Shown in pieces: positions 55,009-64,000 of a stretch of DNA of 64,000 nucleotides (its first letter is position 1; every line of letters starts with the position of its first letter). The translations under genes were made by a program, and so were the position numbers. This DNA comes from Microvirga sp. VF16. Its GTDB lineage: Bacteria; Pseudomonadota; Alphaproteobacteria; Rhizobiales; Beijerinckiaceae. The notes beneath the pieces are model-generated. The model was not told the DNA's origin. It searched no databases and saw only the letters and a list, made by a program, of their open reading frames with translations. The stretch covers positions 2,949,501 through 3,013,500 of the forward strand of contig NZ_CP069354.1 of the NCBI RefSeq assembly GCF_016864375.1, given 5' to 3'.

Positions 55009-56475
55009 TCAGGTCCGGTTGGACCGGACCACCATGAGCTCAAGGTCCCGTACCTTTTTGCGAAGGGTATTGCGGTTGACCCCGAGAAGCTCGGCTGCCC
55101 GGATCTGGTTGCCCCTCGTCGCCGCAAGGGCTGCGCCGATCAGGGGGCCTTCGATCTCGCGCAGGATGCGGTGATAGAGCCCAGGAGGCGGAAGCGTGTC
55201 CCGGAAACCCGAGAAATACTCGTTCAGATGCCGTTCGACGGCGTCGGACAGCCCTTCGGAGTTTTGCTGAGGCGATTGCGAAGCCTTTCCAGAGGGTTGA
55301 GGCATTAGCAAGGGCTGAGAATCGAGCTCGGCATCGATGATGGCCCCGGTGATCGTATCCTGGGGGTAGAGAGCCGCCAGACGTCGCACGAGGTTTTCCA
55401 GCTCGCGGACATTGCCCGGCCAGCGGTACCGCTTGAGCCGATCCATGGCTTCCACATCGAGCTGCTTGCGGGCGAGGCCCTCCTTCTCCACCAACATGAA
55501 GAAGTGGCGGGCGAGATCCGGGATGTCCTCGACACGCTCACGCAGTGGCGGAAGGCGCAGGGGCACCACGTTGAGGCGGAAATAGAGGTCCTCGCGGAAA
55601 AGGCCTTGCTGGATCAGGACGCGCAGGTCTTTGTTCGTCGCGGCAACGATACGGACATTGGTCTTGATCGGAACGCGGCCGCCGACGGTCGTGTATTCGC
55701 CCTGCTGGAGAACGCGCAGAAGCCGGGTCTGGGCCTCCATGGGCATGTCGCCGATCTCATCGAGGAACAGCGTGCCACCTTCGGCCTGTTCGAAACGGCC
55801 CGTATTGCGGGCGGTCGCCCCGGTGAAGGCGCCCTTCTCGTGACCGAAGAGCTCAGATTCGATCAGTTCGCGCGGAATCGCCGCCATGTTCACGGCCACG
55901 AACGGGCCCTGCCGGCGCTTTCCGTAGTCGTGGAGCGCCTTGGCGACCAGTTCCTTGCCAGTGCCGGACTCACCCGTGATCATCACCGTCAGGTCGGTCG
56001 GCATCAGACGGGCCAGCGCCCGGTAGATCTCCTGCATGGCGTGGGAGCGACCCACGAGCGGAATATCCTCGTTCTCCGGCGACGGGTTGGCTCCGGTGGG
56101 AACGCTCCGCGGCCGGGACAGGGCTCGCCCTACGACGGCGACGAGTTCTTTCAGATCGAAGGGCTTCGGCAGATATTCGTAGGCCCCGCGCTCGGAGGCC
56201 TTGATGGCGGTCATGAACGTGTTCTGGGCGCTCATGACGATGATGGGCAGCTCCGGGCGCATCTTCTTGATGCGGGGCAGGAGATCGAAGGCATTCTCGT
56301 CCGGCATCATCACGTCGGTGATGACCAGATCGCCATCCCCTTGAGCCACCCAGCGCCAGAGGGTTGCGGCATTGCTGGTCGAGCGAACCTCGTACCCGGC
56401 CCGTGACAGGGCCTGGTTCAGGACGGTTCGAATGGCGGCATCGTCATCGGCAAGAAGAATCTGTCCGCTAGGCAT
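55009..56475 (-). CDS. ntrC: Nitrogen regulation response regulator NtrC
   Basis: A 488-residue sigma-54 activator. The receiver has Asp54 ([13 protein letters not shown]). The AAA+ domain has [16 protein letters not shown], the intact GAFTGA ([13 protein letters not shown]) and [14 protein letters not shown]. The C-terminal HTH is [20 protein letters not shown]. It controls nitrogen assimilation with NtrB. It lies between ntrB and ntrY. Confidence 0.97.
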   Translation of the reverse strand: MPSGQILLADDDAAIRTVLNQALSRAGYEVRSTSNAATLWRWVAQGDGDLVITDVMMPDENAFDLLPRIKKMRPELPIIVMSAQNTFMTAIKASERGAYEYLPKPFDLKELVAVVGRALSRPRSVPTGANPSPENEDIPLVGRSHAMQEIYRALARLMPTDLTVMITGESGTGKELVAKALHDYGKRRQGPFVAVNMAAIPRELIESELFGHEKGAFTGATARNTGRFEQAEGGTLFLDEIGDMPMEAQTRLLRVLQQGEYTTVGGRVPIKTNVRIVAATNKDLRVLIQQGLFREDLYFRLNVVPLRLPPLRERVEDIPDLARHFFMLVEKEGLARKQLDVEAMDRLKRYRWPGNVRELENLVRRLAALYPQDTITGAIIDAELDSQPLLMPQPSGKASQSPQQNSEGLSDAVERHLNEYFSGFRDTLPPPGLYHRILREIEGPLIGAALAATRGNQIRAAELLGVNRNTLRKKVRDLELMVVRSNRT

Positions 56476-56484
56476 CTGTCAGTC

Positions 56485-57588
56485 TCACAAATCGGCCCCG
56501 CGCCCGTCATCGGCGCGGTGCATGGGCAGGAGAATTCGGAAGGTGGTCCGTCGGGGCGCCGGCTCGCATTCGACGATGCCGCCGTGATCGCCGACGATCT
56601 TTGCGACGAGGGCAAGGCCGAGGCCGCTGCCCTGAACCTTCGTCGTCACGAAGGGATCGAAAAGATCGGTCATGAGCTCGGGAGGAATTCCGGGGCCGTT
56701 ATCGATGACACTCAGCTCGATCGGCAGGCTCACCCTCTCCTGCGAGCCGGGGACCTGAAGCCGGACGCCGGTCCGGAAAGCCGTCGACAGGATGATCTCG
56801 CCATCCGGCGCGTCGATGCCGATGGCCTCGGCCGCGTTCTTGACCAGGTTTAGAATAACCTGGATCAGCTGATCCCGGTTGCCGAGCACCGGGGGTAGCG
56901 AAGGATCGTAGTTCTCGACGAAACGGATATGCCGGGCGAAGCCCGATTGCGCGAGGCGCTTCACGTGATCGAGCACGCCGTGGATGTTCACGGCGCCCCG
57001 CTCGACCGGCCGTTCCTCTCCGAACAGCTCCATGCGCTCTACCAGCTTCACGATGCGGTCGGTCTCGTCGCAGATGAGACGCGTCAGCAGCCGATCGTCT
57101 TCGCTGGCCGATTGCTCAAGGAGCTGCGCCGCGCCGCGGATGCCAGAGAGCGGGTTCTTGATTTCGTGCGCCAGAAGCGCGCCCAGCGCCGTAATGGAGC
57201 GGGCTGCCCCGCGATGGGTCAGCTGGCGGTTCATCTTGTCGGCAATCGTCCGCTCCTGGAGCATAACGATCACGCTGTCGCTGTCATCACCCAGCGGGCT
57301 GGCCGAAACGTCGACGATGCGTTCTGCGCCAAGCCGTGGGCTGCCGATATCGACCCGATGCTCGCTGACGCTGGAACCCCGCTGACGAACATCCTCCACC
57401 AACGCCATCACCGGCGAGCCGAAGGGCAGGAAGTCGCTGAGCTTCTGGCGCAGCATCATGCGCAGGCTCATCTCAAAAAAGGATTCGGCCGCCGTATTGG
57501 CATGCACGATCCGAAGCTCCGGTCCGACGGTCAGAACCGGGATCGGCAGCGCGTTCATGATGACGTCGTTGATGGCCGCCATCGTCAT
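56485..57588 (-). CDS. ntrB: Nitrogen regulation sensor kinase NtrB (NtrBC system)
   Basis: A 367-residue soluble kinase. It has a PAS domain ([20 protein letters not shown]), phosphoacceptor His141 in [20 protein letters not shown], and ATPase motifs [28 protein letters not shown] and [18 protein letters not shown]. There is no membrane segment. Its ATG overlaps the dusB stop by 4 bp; ntrC follows after 9 bp. Confidence 0.97.
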   Translation of the reverse strand: MTMAAINDVIMNALPIPVLTVGPELRIVHANTAAESFFEMSLRMMLRQKLSDFLPFGSPVMALVEDVRQRGSSVSEHRVDIGSPRLGAERIVDVSASPLGDDSDSVIVMLQERTIADKMNRQLTHRGAARSITALGALLAHEIKNPLSGIRGAAQLLEQSASEDDRLLTRLICDETDRIVKLVERMELFGEERPVERGAVNIHGVLDHVKRLAQSGFARHIRFVENYDPSLPPVLGNRDQLIQVILNLVKNAAEAIGIDAPDGEIILSTAFRTGVRLQVPGSQERVSLPIELSVIDNGPGIPPELMTDLFDPFVTTKVQGSGLGLALVAKIVGDHGGIVECEPAPRRTTFRILLPMHRADDGRGADL

Positions 57589-58604
57589 GCCGCCTCCCTA
57601 TCCTGCCGGCTGTAGAGGGAGCGCAGTAGGGTGATCACGGTCCGGGATTCCTCGGATGTTACGAGCGCTGTCCTAACACTCGGTGCGATGTGGAAGCCGG
57701 AAGCGAGAGCCACATCGGCACAGGCGGCAAGGTGCTTGCGGGCATGGCGGATGCCAGTCCTCTCGCCATAGAGAGACAAGAGTCCCTCATAATGTTCGAC
57801 GGCGATCTCGGTCATTTCTTCAGGCGATGGGTCGGGAATCGTCATGCCTTGCAGCGCCGCGCCGATCTGGCCAACGAGCCAGGGCCTTCCAACCGCCGAG
57901 CGGCCGATCATCACAGCCGCGGCTCCTGAGGCGGACAGGCAGTTCTTCGCATCTTCGAGCGAGCCGATATCGCCGTTGGCGATGACCGGGATGTTTACGC
58001 TTTGGACGACGGCAGCGATGGCGCCCCAGTCGGCTTGTCCCTTGTAAAACTGCTGCCGTGTCCGGCCATGCACTGTCACGGCCTGTACGCCGAGGCTCTC
58101 GGCCCGGCGGGCGAGTTCCGGCGCATTGAGACTCTCATGGTCCCATCCAAGGCGCATCTTGACGGTCACGGGGACGCTGGCCGCCTGCACGGTCGCCTCG
58201 ATGAGCCGGGCGGCATGATCGAGGTCGCGCATGAGGGCCGAGCCGGCATAGCCGCCGATCACCCTCTTGGCGGGACAGCCCATATTGATATCGATGATGC
58301 GAGCCCCTGCCCCCTCAGCCACCCGCGCGGCTTCCGCCATCCAGTGCGGCTCGCATCCGGCCAGCTGGACCACATGAGGCTCGATTCCGGCACCCTCGGC
58401 CCTGAGCTGCGCCTCCTCCGAGCCCTGGACCAGCTCATCTGATGCCACCATTTCGGACACGACGAGACCGGCTCCCAAGCGCTTGGCAATGCGCCGGAAG
58501 GCAACATCTGTCACTCCGGACAAAGGCGCGAGAACGGCCGGAACGTCGACCTTCACAGGACCGATACTGAAACCGCCTTCGCCTAATTTTTGATCAAAAC
58601 TCAT
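57585..58604 (-). CDS. dusB: tRNA-dihydrouridine synthase (NifR3/DusB type)
   Basis: A 339-residue flavoenzyme that reduces uridines in the tRNA D-loop. It has the N-terminal [17 protein letters not shown], the catalytic Cys in [20 protein letters not shown], the FMN loops in [15 protein letters not shown] and the [15 protein letters not shown] motif, and [13 protein letters not shown]. It heads the ntrBC operon, as in many alphaproteobacteria (nifR3-ntrB-ntrC). Confidence 0.95.
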   Translation of the reverse strand: MSFDQKLGEGGFSIGPVKVDVPAVLAPLSGVTDVAFRRIAKRLGAGLVVSEMVASDELVQGSEEAQLRAEGAGIEPHVVQLAGCEPHWMAEAARVAEGAGARIIDINMGCPAKRVIGGYAGSALMRDLDHAARLIEATVQAASVPVTVKMRLGWDHESLNAPELARRAESLGVQAVTVHGRTRQQFYKGQADWGAIAAVVQSVNIPVIANGDIGSLEDAKNCLSASGAAAVMIGRSAVGRPWLVGQIGAALQGMTIPDPSPEEMTEIAVEHYEGLLSLYGERTGIRHARKHLAACADVALASGFHIAPSVRTALVTSEESRTVITLLRSLYSRQDREAA

Positions 58605-58713
58605 TGTGCCTAATCAATAGCCATTTCAGTGACAGGTGCAAGCCCCTCCCACAGGGATTTGCCTTCTGCCCACCTCACGCTTAGGAGAGCGTCTGTTACA
58701 GAGAGTTCCCTGA

Positions 58714-59907
58714 ATGACAGTTGCCGCCCTCATCGTTGCCGCAGGACGTGGATTAAGAGCGGGTGATGGGATCCCGAAGCAATATCGGCTGCTCCAGGGG
58801 CAGCCGGTTCTGGCGAGAACGCTTTCGGCTTTTCTCTCTCACCCTAGCGTCAGTCACACCCTCGTGGTGATTCACCCTGACGATCACGAATTCTATGAAG
58901 GATCGATCGGAGCCTTACCATCCCTGCCACCGACAATTCTGCCATGCGTCCATGGCGGTGAGACGAGGCAGGTCTCGGTAAGGAATGGACTTGAGGCGCT
59001 GACGGAGCTGAATCCCGAGATTGTTCTCGTTCACGATGCAGCCCGGCCCTTTGCCGGTCCCGATCTCATCGACCGTGCCATCGAGGCCGCACGGCATTGG
59101 GGCGCCGCCGTGCCAGGAACGCCGGTGACTGATACGATCAAGGTGATTGGAGATCGGTCCGAAGTGATCTCTACCCCTGATCGTTCGACCCTCAGAGCCG
59201 TACAGACCCCGCAATCCTTCAAATTTTCGCTCATTCTCGACGCGCACCGCAGGGCAGCCGCCGCAAACCTGCATTCTTTCACGGATGACAGCGCCTTGGC
59301 GGAATGGGCCGGTCTGTCGGTTCATGTCTTCGCGGGCGATCCCGGCAATATCAAGCTCACCCATCCGGCGGATTTCGCGGAGGCCGAGCGACGCATGAAA
59401 GGCGAAGCGATGACCTATGTGACCCGACTCGGTACCGGCTTCGATGTCCATGCTTTCGGCGAAGGCGATCATGTCTGGCTCGGCGGGATGAAGGTTCCCC
59501 ATGACCGGGGCATCGTGGCCCACTCTGACGGGGACGTGATCCTGCATGCCCTGACGGATGCCATCCTCGGTGCACTCGCCGATGGCGATATCGGCACTCA
59601 TTTTCCTCCGACCGATCCGCAATGGCGCGGTGCGTCCTCCGACCGGTTCCTGGCCCATGCGGTAGGCCTCGTCCAAAAGCGTGGCGGCATCCTCGATCAT
59701 CTCGACACGACGCTTCTTTGCGAGAAGCCGCGGCTCGGACCGCACCGGGAGGCGATGCGCCAGCGGATTGCCGAGATCGCCGGGCTTCGGCTCGATCAGG
59801 TCTCGCTCAAGGCGACGACGACGGAGAAGCTTGGATTTACCGGCCGCAGTGAGGGCATTGCCGCTCAGGCCGCCGCGACGATCCGCTTGCCGGAGGTGAG
59901 CGCATGA
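58714..59907 (+). CDS. ispDF: Bifunctional IspD/IspF (MEP pathway)
   Basis: A 397-residue fusion. The N-terminal cytidylyltransferase (1-230) has [32 protein letters not shown] and GTPVTDTIK. The C-terminal 2C-methyl-D-erythritol 2,4-cyclodiphosphate synthase (about 235-397) has the metal DxH in [27 protein letters not shown] and [15 protein letters not shown]. The two activities act at the third and fifth steps of isoprenoid precursor synthesis. It is divergent from dusB and coupled to the next gene by ATGA. Confidence 0.96.
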   Translation: MTVAALIVAAGRGLRAGDGIPKQYRLLQGQPVLARTLSAFLSHPSVSHTLVVIHPDDHEFYEGSIGALPSLPPTILPCVHGGETRQVSVRNGLEALTELNPEIVLVHDAARPFAGPDLIDRAIEAARHWGAAVPGTPVTDTIKVIGDRSEVISTPDRSTLRAVQTPQSFKFSLILDAHRRAAAANLHSFTDDSALAEWAGLSVHVFAGDPGNIKLTHPADFAEAERRMKGEAMTYVTRLGTGFDVHAFGEGDHVWLGGMKVPHDRGIVAHSDGDVILHALTDAILGALADGDIGTHFPPTDPQWRGASSDRFLAHAVGLVQKRGGILDHLDTTLLCEKPRLGPHREAMRQRIAEIAGLRLDQVSLKATTTEKLGFTGRSEGIAAQAAATIRLPEVSA

Positions 59908-60392
59908 CGCCCGCGATGACGAACCGCGCTGCGGCGCTCCTGGACGCCTACAAGGGCAAGGGCCTGAAGATCGCGACCGCCGAATCCTGCACTGGCGGCC
60001 TCGTGGCGGCCCTGCTGACGGAGATCTCCGGCTCCTCGGCCGTGGTGGAGCGCGGATTCGTGACCTATTCCAACGAAGCCAAGACGGAACTGATCGGGGT
60101 TCCGGCCGATCTGATCGCCGCCCATGGAGCCGTGAGTGAGCCAGTGGCCCGGGCCATGGCCGAGGGGGCGCTGGCCCATTCCCGGGCCGATGTGGCGGTC
60201 GGCATCACCGGTGTGGCTGGGCCGACAGGGGGTACAGCGGCGAAGCCGGTAGGACTCGTCCATTTCGGCTTGGCCCGGAAAGACGCCGCCACAGTGCATC
60301 TGGAGCGGCGCTACGGGAGCTTAAGCCGGGAGAATGTGCGCCGCCGGGCAGTTGAGGATGCGCTGGCGCTGCTGGAGCAGGCGGTTCGCTGA
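59904..60392 (+). CDS. pncC: CinA C-terminal-type nicotinamide-nucleotide amidohydrolase
   Basis: A 162-residue protein that is the stand-alone CinA C-terminal domain. The active Ser28 lies in [20 protein letters not shown]; further marks are [18 protein letters not shown] and [18 protein letters not shown]. It deamidates NMN to nicotinate mononucleotide in pyridine nucleotide recycling. ATG 59904 overlaps the ispDF stop; ATG 59916 is an alternative start. Confidence 0.92.
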   Translation: MTPAMTNRAAALLDAYKGKGLKIATAESCTGGLVAALLTEISGSSAVVERGFVTYSNEAKTELIGVPADLIAAHGAVSEPVARAMAEGALAHSRADVAVGITGVAGPTGGTAAKPVGLVHFGLARKDAATVHLERRYGSLSRENVRRRAVEDALALLEQAVR

Positions 60393-60878
60393 TCAGGCCA
60401 TCCTCGCTCCGGCCTGCGTTGTCGAGGGCAGTCCGTAAATCTCATCCGCCCGCTCCTCGAAGGCTTCCGTGAACTTGCGGAAGGCCTTGTCGAAGACGCT
60501 ACCCATGACAAGGCCGAGGGCGAAGCTCTTGAACTCGTAATTGATGTAGAACTCGACCTCGCAGCCCCCACCCGGCGCCTCGCGGAAGGTCCAGCGATTC
60601 TCGAGATACTTGAACGGTCCATCCACGTATTCGACCGTGATCTTCAGGCGCGGATCGTCCAGGGTCACGCGGGTGGTGAAGGTTTCCTTGATGGCCTTGT
60701 AGCCGACCGACATGGTGGCGACGAGCGATTCGATGCCCTCCCCGCTCTGGACCCGGCGCATGACGTGCAGATCCTCGCAGAGCGGCACGAATTCCGGATA
60801 GCGCTCCACATCGGCCACGAGGGCGAACATCTGAGCCGGACTATGCTTGACGGAACGCGTGGTGCGAAAGGTCGGCAT
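60393..60878 (-). CDS. SRPBCC/START-like protein, COQ10/RatA family
   Basis: A 161-residue lipid-binding-fold protein. It starts MPTFRTTRSVKHSPAQMFAL and continues VADVERYPEFVPLCEDLHV, the COQ10/RatA signature, with EYVDGPFKYLENRWTFRE and EVEFYINYEFKSFALGLVM. Members bind ubiquinone or act as ribosome-associated factors; in alphaproteobacteria the quinone-binding role is more likely. It is 2 bp from the upstream kinase-like gene on the same strand. Confidence 0.88.
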   Translation of the reverse strand: MPTFRTTRSVKHSPAQMFALVADVERYPEFVPLCEDLHVMRRVQSGEGIESLVATMSVGYKAIKETFTTRVTLDDPRLKITVEYVDGPFKYLENRWTFREAPGGGCEVEFYINYEFKSFALGLVMGSVFDKAFRKFTEAFEERADEIYGLPSTTQAGARMA

Positions 60879-60880
60879 GC

Positions 60881-61405
60881 TCAGGCGGCCTCTTTGCGGG
60901 TTGTGAGAGCGGCCTCGAGGGCCGGGATGTCGGAGCGGGAATGCAGCACGTAAACGCGCTGATCGGGACGCAGGCGCTCCAGCATGCGCATGGTCTTGGG
61001 CCGCATCTTGTCCGGGTAGGACCAGATCCAGCGCATGAAGGACCAGTCGAACCGCTCCGGGCCGGCGGTACCGAGATCCGGCCGCGACTGGCCATAGTTC
61101 TTCGCCACTCGCCAGAGCACGCTTAAAGCACATTGCCAGCGCGGCAGGTCGAGCCAGACGATGACTGTCGCGCGGGGCACACGGATGTCGAAGGTGCTGG
61201 CGTAATTGCCGTCCATGACCCAGGCCGGCCTGGCCGTGAGCGCCTTCACCCGCTCGCGCCATTCGGCCTTGGCGGGCATGGACCAGCCAGGCCCGAAGTA
61301 TTCCTTGTCGAGGTGGATCAGCGGCAGGTCGAGGCGCCCGGCGAGGCGGCTCGCCAGGGTGCTCTTGCCCGCGCCCGGGCTGCCGATGACCAGTATGCGC
61401 TGCAT
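60881..61405 (-). CDS. P-loop NTPase, adenylate kinase/FlaR-like
   Basis: A 174-residue small kinase-fold protein. It has Walker A IGSPGAGKSTLASRLAG, LIHLDKEYFGPGW, and a WVMDGNYASTFD motif typical of the 'DNA topology modulation protein FlaR' group of adenylate-kinase-like P-loop proteins. The function and substrate are unknown. Confidence 0.85.
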   Translation of the reverse strand: MQRILVIGSPGAGKSTLASRLAGRLDLPLIHLDKEYFGPGWSMPAKAEWRERVKALTARPAWVMDGNYASTFDIRVPRATVIVWLDLPRWQCALSVLWRVAKNYGQSRPDLGTAGPERFDWSFMRWIWSYPDKMRPKTMRMLERLRPDQRVYVLHSRSDIPALEAALTTRKEAA

Positions 61406-61431
61406 GCCTCGCCCGAATCGTGCTCGTCAGT

Positions 61432-62391
61432 TTAGCCGAGCTTCGTCAGACGAGCCGCCTTCAGCTTGGCAAAATCCTCTCCGGCGTGATGCGAGGAGCG
61501 CGTCAGCGGGGTCGAGGAGACGAGGAGAAAACCCTTGGCGTAGGCAGTGGTTTCAAAGGCCTTGAATTCGTCTGGCGTCACGAAGCGGATCACCGGGTGG
61601 TGCTTCTTCGTCGGCTGGAGGTACTGGCCGATGGTCATGAAATCCACATCCGCCGAGCGCAGGTCGTCCATGAGCTGGAGCACCTCGTTCCGCTCCTCGC
61701 CGAGGCCGACCATGATGCCGGACTTGGTGAAGATGGTCGGATCGAGCTCTTTCACCTGCTGCAACAGGCGGATGGAGTGGAAATAGCGCGCGCCGGGCCG
61801 GACCTTCAGGTATTTCGACGGCACCGTCTCGAGATTGTGGTTGAACACGTCGGGCTTGGCCGCGACCACGATTTCGAGCGCGCCCGGCTTCCGGAGAAAA
61901 TCCGGCGTCAGGATCTCGATGGTGGTCTTCGGCGAGCGGGCCCGGATCGCGTGGATCACGTCGGCGAAATGCTGCGCGCCGCCGTCGGCCAGATCATCGC
62001 GGTCGACCGAGGTGATGACCACGTGCTGCAGGCCGAGCTTCTCGACCGCCTTCGCCACGCTCTCGGGCTCTTGTCGATCGAGCGCCTGCGGCAGGCCAGT
62101 CTTCACGTTGCAGAAGGCGCAGGCCCGGGTGCAGGTGTCGCCCATGATCATGAAGGTGGCGTGCTTCTTTTCCCAGCACTCACCGATATTCGGGCAGCCG
62201 GCCTCCTCGCAGACCGTCACGAGCTTGTTCTCGCGCACGATCCGGTTGGTCTCGGCCCATTTGGGCGAGCCCGGCGCCTTCACGCGGATCCAGTCGGGCT
62301 TGCGCTGCTGAACGGGCTGGTCCGGCCGATGCGCCTTTTCCGGGTGGCGAGGACGCTGATCCTTGTTCAGCAGGTCGAGAACGACGGCCAT
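61432..62391 (-). CDS. lipA: Lipoyl synthase
   Basis: A 319-residue radical SAM enzyme that inserts two sulfurs into octanoylated lipoyl domains. The auxiliary cluster Cys are 61, 66 and 72 ([12 protein letters not shown]), and the radical SAM CxxxCxxC is Cys87, 91 and 94 (CTRACAFC). [10 protein letters not shown] near the end carries the auxiliary Ser ligand. It is intact and full-length. A duplicated 18-bp repeat just upstream carries the ribosome site twice. Confidence 0.97.
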   Translation of the reverse strand: MAVVLDLLNKDQRPRHPEKAHRPDQPVQQRKPDWIRVKAPGSPKWAETNRIVRENKLVTVCEEAGCPNIGECWEKKHATFMIMGDTCTRACAFCNVKTGLPQALDRQEPESVAKAVEKLGLQHVVITSVDRDDLADGGAQHFADVIHAIRARSPKTTIEILTPDFLRKPGALEIVVAAKPDVFNHNLETVPSKYLKVRPGARYFHSIRLLQQVKELDPTIFTKSGIMVGLGEERNEVLQLMDDLRSADVDFMTIGQYLQPTKKHHPVIRFVTPDEFKAFETTAYAKGFLLVSSTPLTRSSHHAGEDFAKLKAARLTKLG

Positions 62392-62427
62392 GAAGCTAAA
62401 ACCCTTGAGGAAGCTAAAACCCTTGAG
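62392..62427 (-). repeat. Tandem 18-bp repeat directly upstream of lipA
   Basis: Two perfect, adjacent copies (62392-62409 and 62410-62427) abut the lipA start codon. On the gene strand each reads CTCAAGGGTTTTAGCTTC, so each contains an AAGGG ribosome-binding-like core; the nearer one is 11 bases from the ATG. Confidence 0.85.
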
Positions 62428-62573
62428 GCGAAGGGACCCCGCCCTTCCTGATGTGCCGCTGATTTAAGACTTTCGGCGCACATTCGCAAATGCTCAGATA
62501 GCAGGGCTGCGTTTCATGCAGCTGTGGTTACCGTCGCTGCGGGGACCTCGAAGCCCGCCCGCCACCCCTCCCC

Positions 62574-62792
62574 GTCATCCCGGACGGCGAAGCCGATCCG
62601 GGATCGTTGGCAGGATGTGGCGCGCGAACCTCAACACTGTCATCCCCGCGCAGGCGGGGATCCATAAACGCCCTCATGGCAGAATGAAGCTGCGTCAGCG
62701 GTTATGGATCCCGGGCTCCGCTGCGCGGCCCCGGGATGACAGTGCTCTGTTTGTCCCGCGATCCCGGATCGGCTCGTGCCGTCCGGGATGAC
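62574..62792. repeat. Nested palindromic repeat (REP-like) in the lipA upstream gap
   Basis: Outer arms at 62574-62606 and 62759-62792 are near-perfect reverse complements containing GTCATCCCGGACGG and CCGTCCGGGATGAC. Inner arms at 62637-62667 and 62702-62742 are likewise inverted (TGTCATCCCCGCGCAGG and CCCCGGGATGACAG). The whole is a nested A-B-B'-A' structure. Such GTCATCCCGG elements are dispersed intergenic repeats in many alphaproteobacteria. Confidence 0.7.
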
Positions 62793-62828
62793 CCCTGGGG
62801 GCTGGCATGACCCTCAGGCGTTAAGGCC

Positions 62829-63092
62829 TCACCGCTGCCGCAGCGCCGCCTCGAAGCTGGCGCGCTGGTCGATCCAGAACGTGCGATGCTCATGCATCTC
62901 CTCCAGCACGGCATCGGCGAAGCGCTTGCGATTCTCGAAAAAGCACGGCGGGCCAAGACCGCCCTGGCAGCGACGCTCGTTGCGGCAGGAGCGCTTGCGA
63001 CACTCGCCCGGCATGTGGATGACGTCGGCGAGACGACGCAGGGCATCGTCGACATCGGGCATGCGGGACAGGATGTGCTGAACACGGCTCAT
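62829..63092 (-). CDS. Small Cys-rich protein
   Basis: An 87-residue protein. After MSRVQHILSRMPDVDDALRR comes a Cys cluster (MPGECRKRSCRNERRCQGGL, then GPPCFFENRKRF) with four Cys, plausibly binding zinc or iron, then a helical end (VLEEMHEHRTFWIDQR). I have seen this architecture as a conserved hypothetical in Rhizobiales. GAGG precedes ATG 63092; a longer frame upstream lacks a ribosome site. The function is unknown. Confidence 0.65.
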   Translation of the reverse strand: MSRVQHILSRMPDVDDALRRLADVIHMPGECRKRSCRNERRCQGGLGPPCFFENRKRFADAVLEEMHEHRTFWIDQRASFEAALRQR

Positions 63093-63758
63093 GACAAAAC
63101 CTCGAAGCAATGAAGGATTGGAAAAGACTTTTGGGAAGAAAAGGCGTGCGCCTGCGGGCCCGCGAGCCTTTTCGGCTCCGAGCCTTCTGAGGCAATCGAG
63201 GGTGGCGCGACAGGCAGCCCGGCTCGATGGCAATTTGTTTGGAAGAGCCGGATATGCCCTTCGCGCACGGCTTCTTTAGGCGGACAGGAGAGGCCGGCTC
63301 AGTCAACCGCCGCAGGCGGTGACCGTCTGCGCGACGGCGGCCTGCGACCGATCCCGACGACCAACCCACATCCTGGGCCTCCCGTCGGATGAGGCTGCGT
63401 CACCTCACCCACGGGACCGTGCCTGCTCCCACACTGCGACGCCTCGCGAGCGCGCCCCTCGCCAGGAGCAGATCTAAGGCAACGATATAGCCGAGGTTAG
63501 GATCATTGTCAAGAACAAAATAGGAACACTGACCATATCTTTAGACGTGTGCGTTCACTTGGAAGGATGTGATTGGCATCAGACGTATGGATTCCGCCTT
63601 GATTTTCGGCACCCAACAGGCGAGAAGATACATCATCCGAATTGAGTTCAGCGCTGACAACTCTGGGTATCACTTTTGGAGATGTTGGGGCGTGGTTGTT
63701 TGCCCTCTGGACCTGCATTGATTGGTTTCTCAACCTCGATTTGCATACGGAGGCATTC
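63093..63758. other. 666-bp region without a supported protein gene
   Basis: It contains GC-rich inverted stretches near 63300-63350 and then falls in GC after about 63480. The frames on either strand lack ribosome sites and motifs. It may be the upstream region of the RNA at 63.8 kb. Confidence 0.35.
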
Positions 63759-63812
63759 ATGAAAGCTACGTTCAAAACTGGTATGGAAGCTCTCGCGGTT
63801 CTGTGGGCCTAG
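63759..63812 (+). CDS. Candidate 17-aa leader-type peptide
   Basis: CGGAGG lies about 5 bases before the ATG. The peptide is MKATFKTGMEALAVLWA and its TAG overlaps the start of the tRNA-like RNA. The strong ribosome site suggests translation. The composition has no run of one amino acid, so classic attenuation by one tRNA is not evident. Confidence 0.3.
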   Translation: MKATFKTGMEALAVLWA

Positions 63813-63908
63813 TTGGGCGAGCAACCACGCCATCAACAATAAGATTGTTGAATTCAGAGTTTTAGCTGAAAGACCGCGTGGGACGGTGCAAGTCCGTCCC
63901 CCACACCA
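63802..63908 (+). ncRNA. tRNA-like RNA with CCA end (divergent tRNA-Leu-like or novel)
   Basis: The 107-nt stretch folds by eye into: an outer stem TGTGGG/CCCACA followed by CCA; GTTG/CAAC with a GG-containing loop (D-arm-like); CACGC/GCGTG enclosing a hairpin TCAACAAT/ATTGTTGA (loop AAG, with a T33-like base) and TTCAG/CTGAA; and GGACGG/CCGTCC with the 7-nt loop TGCAAGT (T-arm-like, but G where T55 is expected). The 3' half resembles tRNA-Leu (GTGGG, GCAAGTCC, CCA). A terminator follows directly. The extra stem and 107-nt length are unusual, so it is either a decayed tRNA or a distinct RNA. Confidence 0.4.
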
Positions 63909-63912
63909 ATTC

Positions 63913-63940
63913 AAAAAGCCCCGGCGACCCGGGGCTTTTT
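63913..63940. terminator. Strong intrinsic terminator
   Basis: AAAAAGCCCCGG (63913-63924) and CCGGGGCTTTTT (63929-63940) form a 12-bp stem with a 4-nt loop and T-run, five bases after the RNA's CCA. It can act in both directions. Confidence 0.88.
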
Positions 63941-64000
63941 CCATTCATTTTTGACGTCGAAATGGGACGACCGTTCCAAGACTCTCGACTCGTTTGGAGT

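Noticed and set aside
63802..63908. tmRNA acceptor piece
   Set aside because: No tag-coding piece, resume triplet or the usual tmRNA GGTTC T-loop is found nearby, and the anticodon-like and variable-like hairpins argue for a tRNA-type body.

Overview
The window looks like chromosomal DNA of a high-GC alphaproteobacterium of the order Hyphomicrobiales (Rhizobiales), probably Methylobacteriaceae such as Microvirga or Methylobacterium. This rests on the block dusB-ntrB-ntrC-ntrY-ntrX-hfq-hflX, a fused ispDF, the run rlpA-dac-tmk-holB-metG-tatD-MBL, a DUF6894-like small protein and BTLCP and HDAC-like genes. The genus is inferred from memory of gene order, not from a search.

Layout: 1-3.1 kb is the integrase-bearing end of an integrated element (PC4-like gene, small genes, AlpA-like HTH, P4-type integrase) ending at a probable attachment core that resembles the 3' end of a tRNA-Ser. 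3.5-12.3 kb is a housekeeping operon for cell wall, nucleotide, replication and translation genes, interrupted by a GH1-like glycosidase. 12.46-14.06 kb is a complete ISNCY-type insertion sequence with inverted repeats and a 5-bp target duplication. 14.7-25.8 kb is a sugar-acid catabolic operon (Opp/Dpp-type ABC transporter, ManD, a second enolase-superfamily dehydratase, a uronate-dehydrogenase-like enzyme, an EamA exporter) with a divergent GntR regulator.

25.9-41.2 kb is accessory signalling and secretion: CorA, a YflT-like stress protein, a Tat-exported intradiol-dioxygenase-like protein, a pseudo-caspase with a peptidoglycan-binding domain, a haem-binding DUF3365/HAMP sensor, a Ser/Thr kinase and a class III nucleotidyl cyclase that share an unnamed C-terminal module, two Crp-type regulators, a type I secretion pair with a small candidate cargo, a patatin and a BTLCP (LapG-superfamily) protease. 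41.4-45.2 kb is gene-poor but holds many very short reading frames with strong ribosome binding sites and a candidate sRNA with a CCUCC loop. 45.2-64 kb returns to conserved genes: metallophosphoesterase, HDAC-like and OsmC proteins, mazG, hflX-hfq, ntrXYCB-dusB, ispDF-pncC, coq10-like, a P-loop kinase, lipA and a Cys-rich protein. It ends with a tRNA-like RNA that has a CCA end and an intrinsic terminator.

The most interesting unexplained items are the kinase/cyclase shared module in a haem sensor-kinase-cyclase cluster, the catalytically altered caspase fold, the small-ORF/sRNA zone at 41.4-45.2 kb, and the tRNA-like RNA at 63.8 kb. All functional statements are from reading the sequence; no database search was run.
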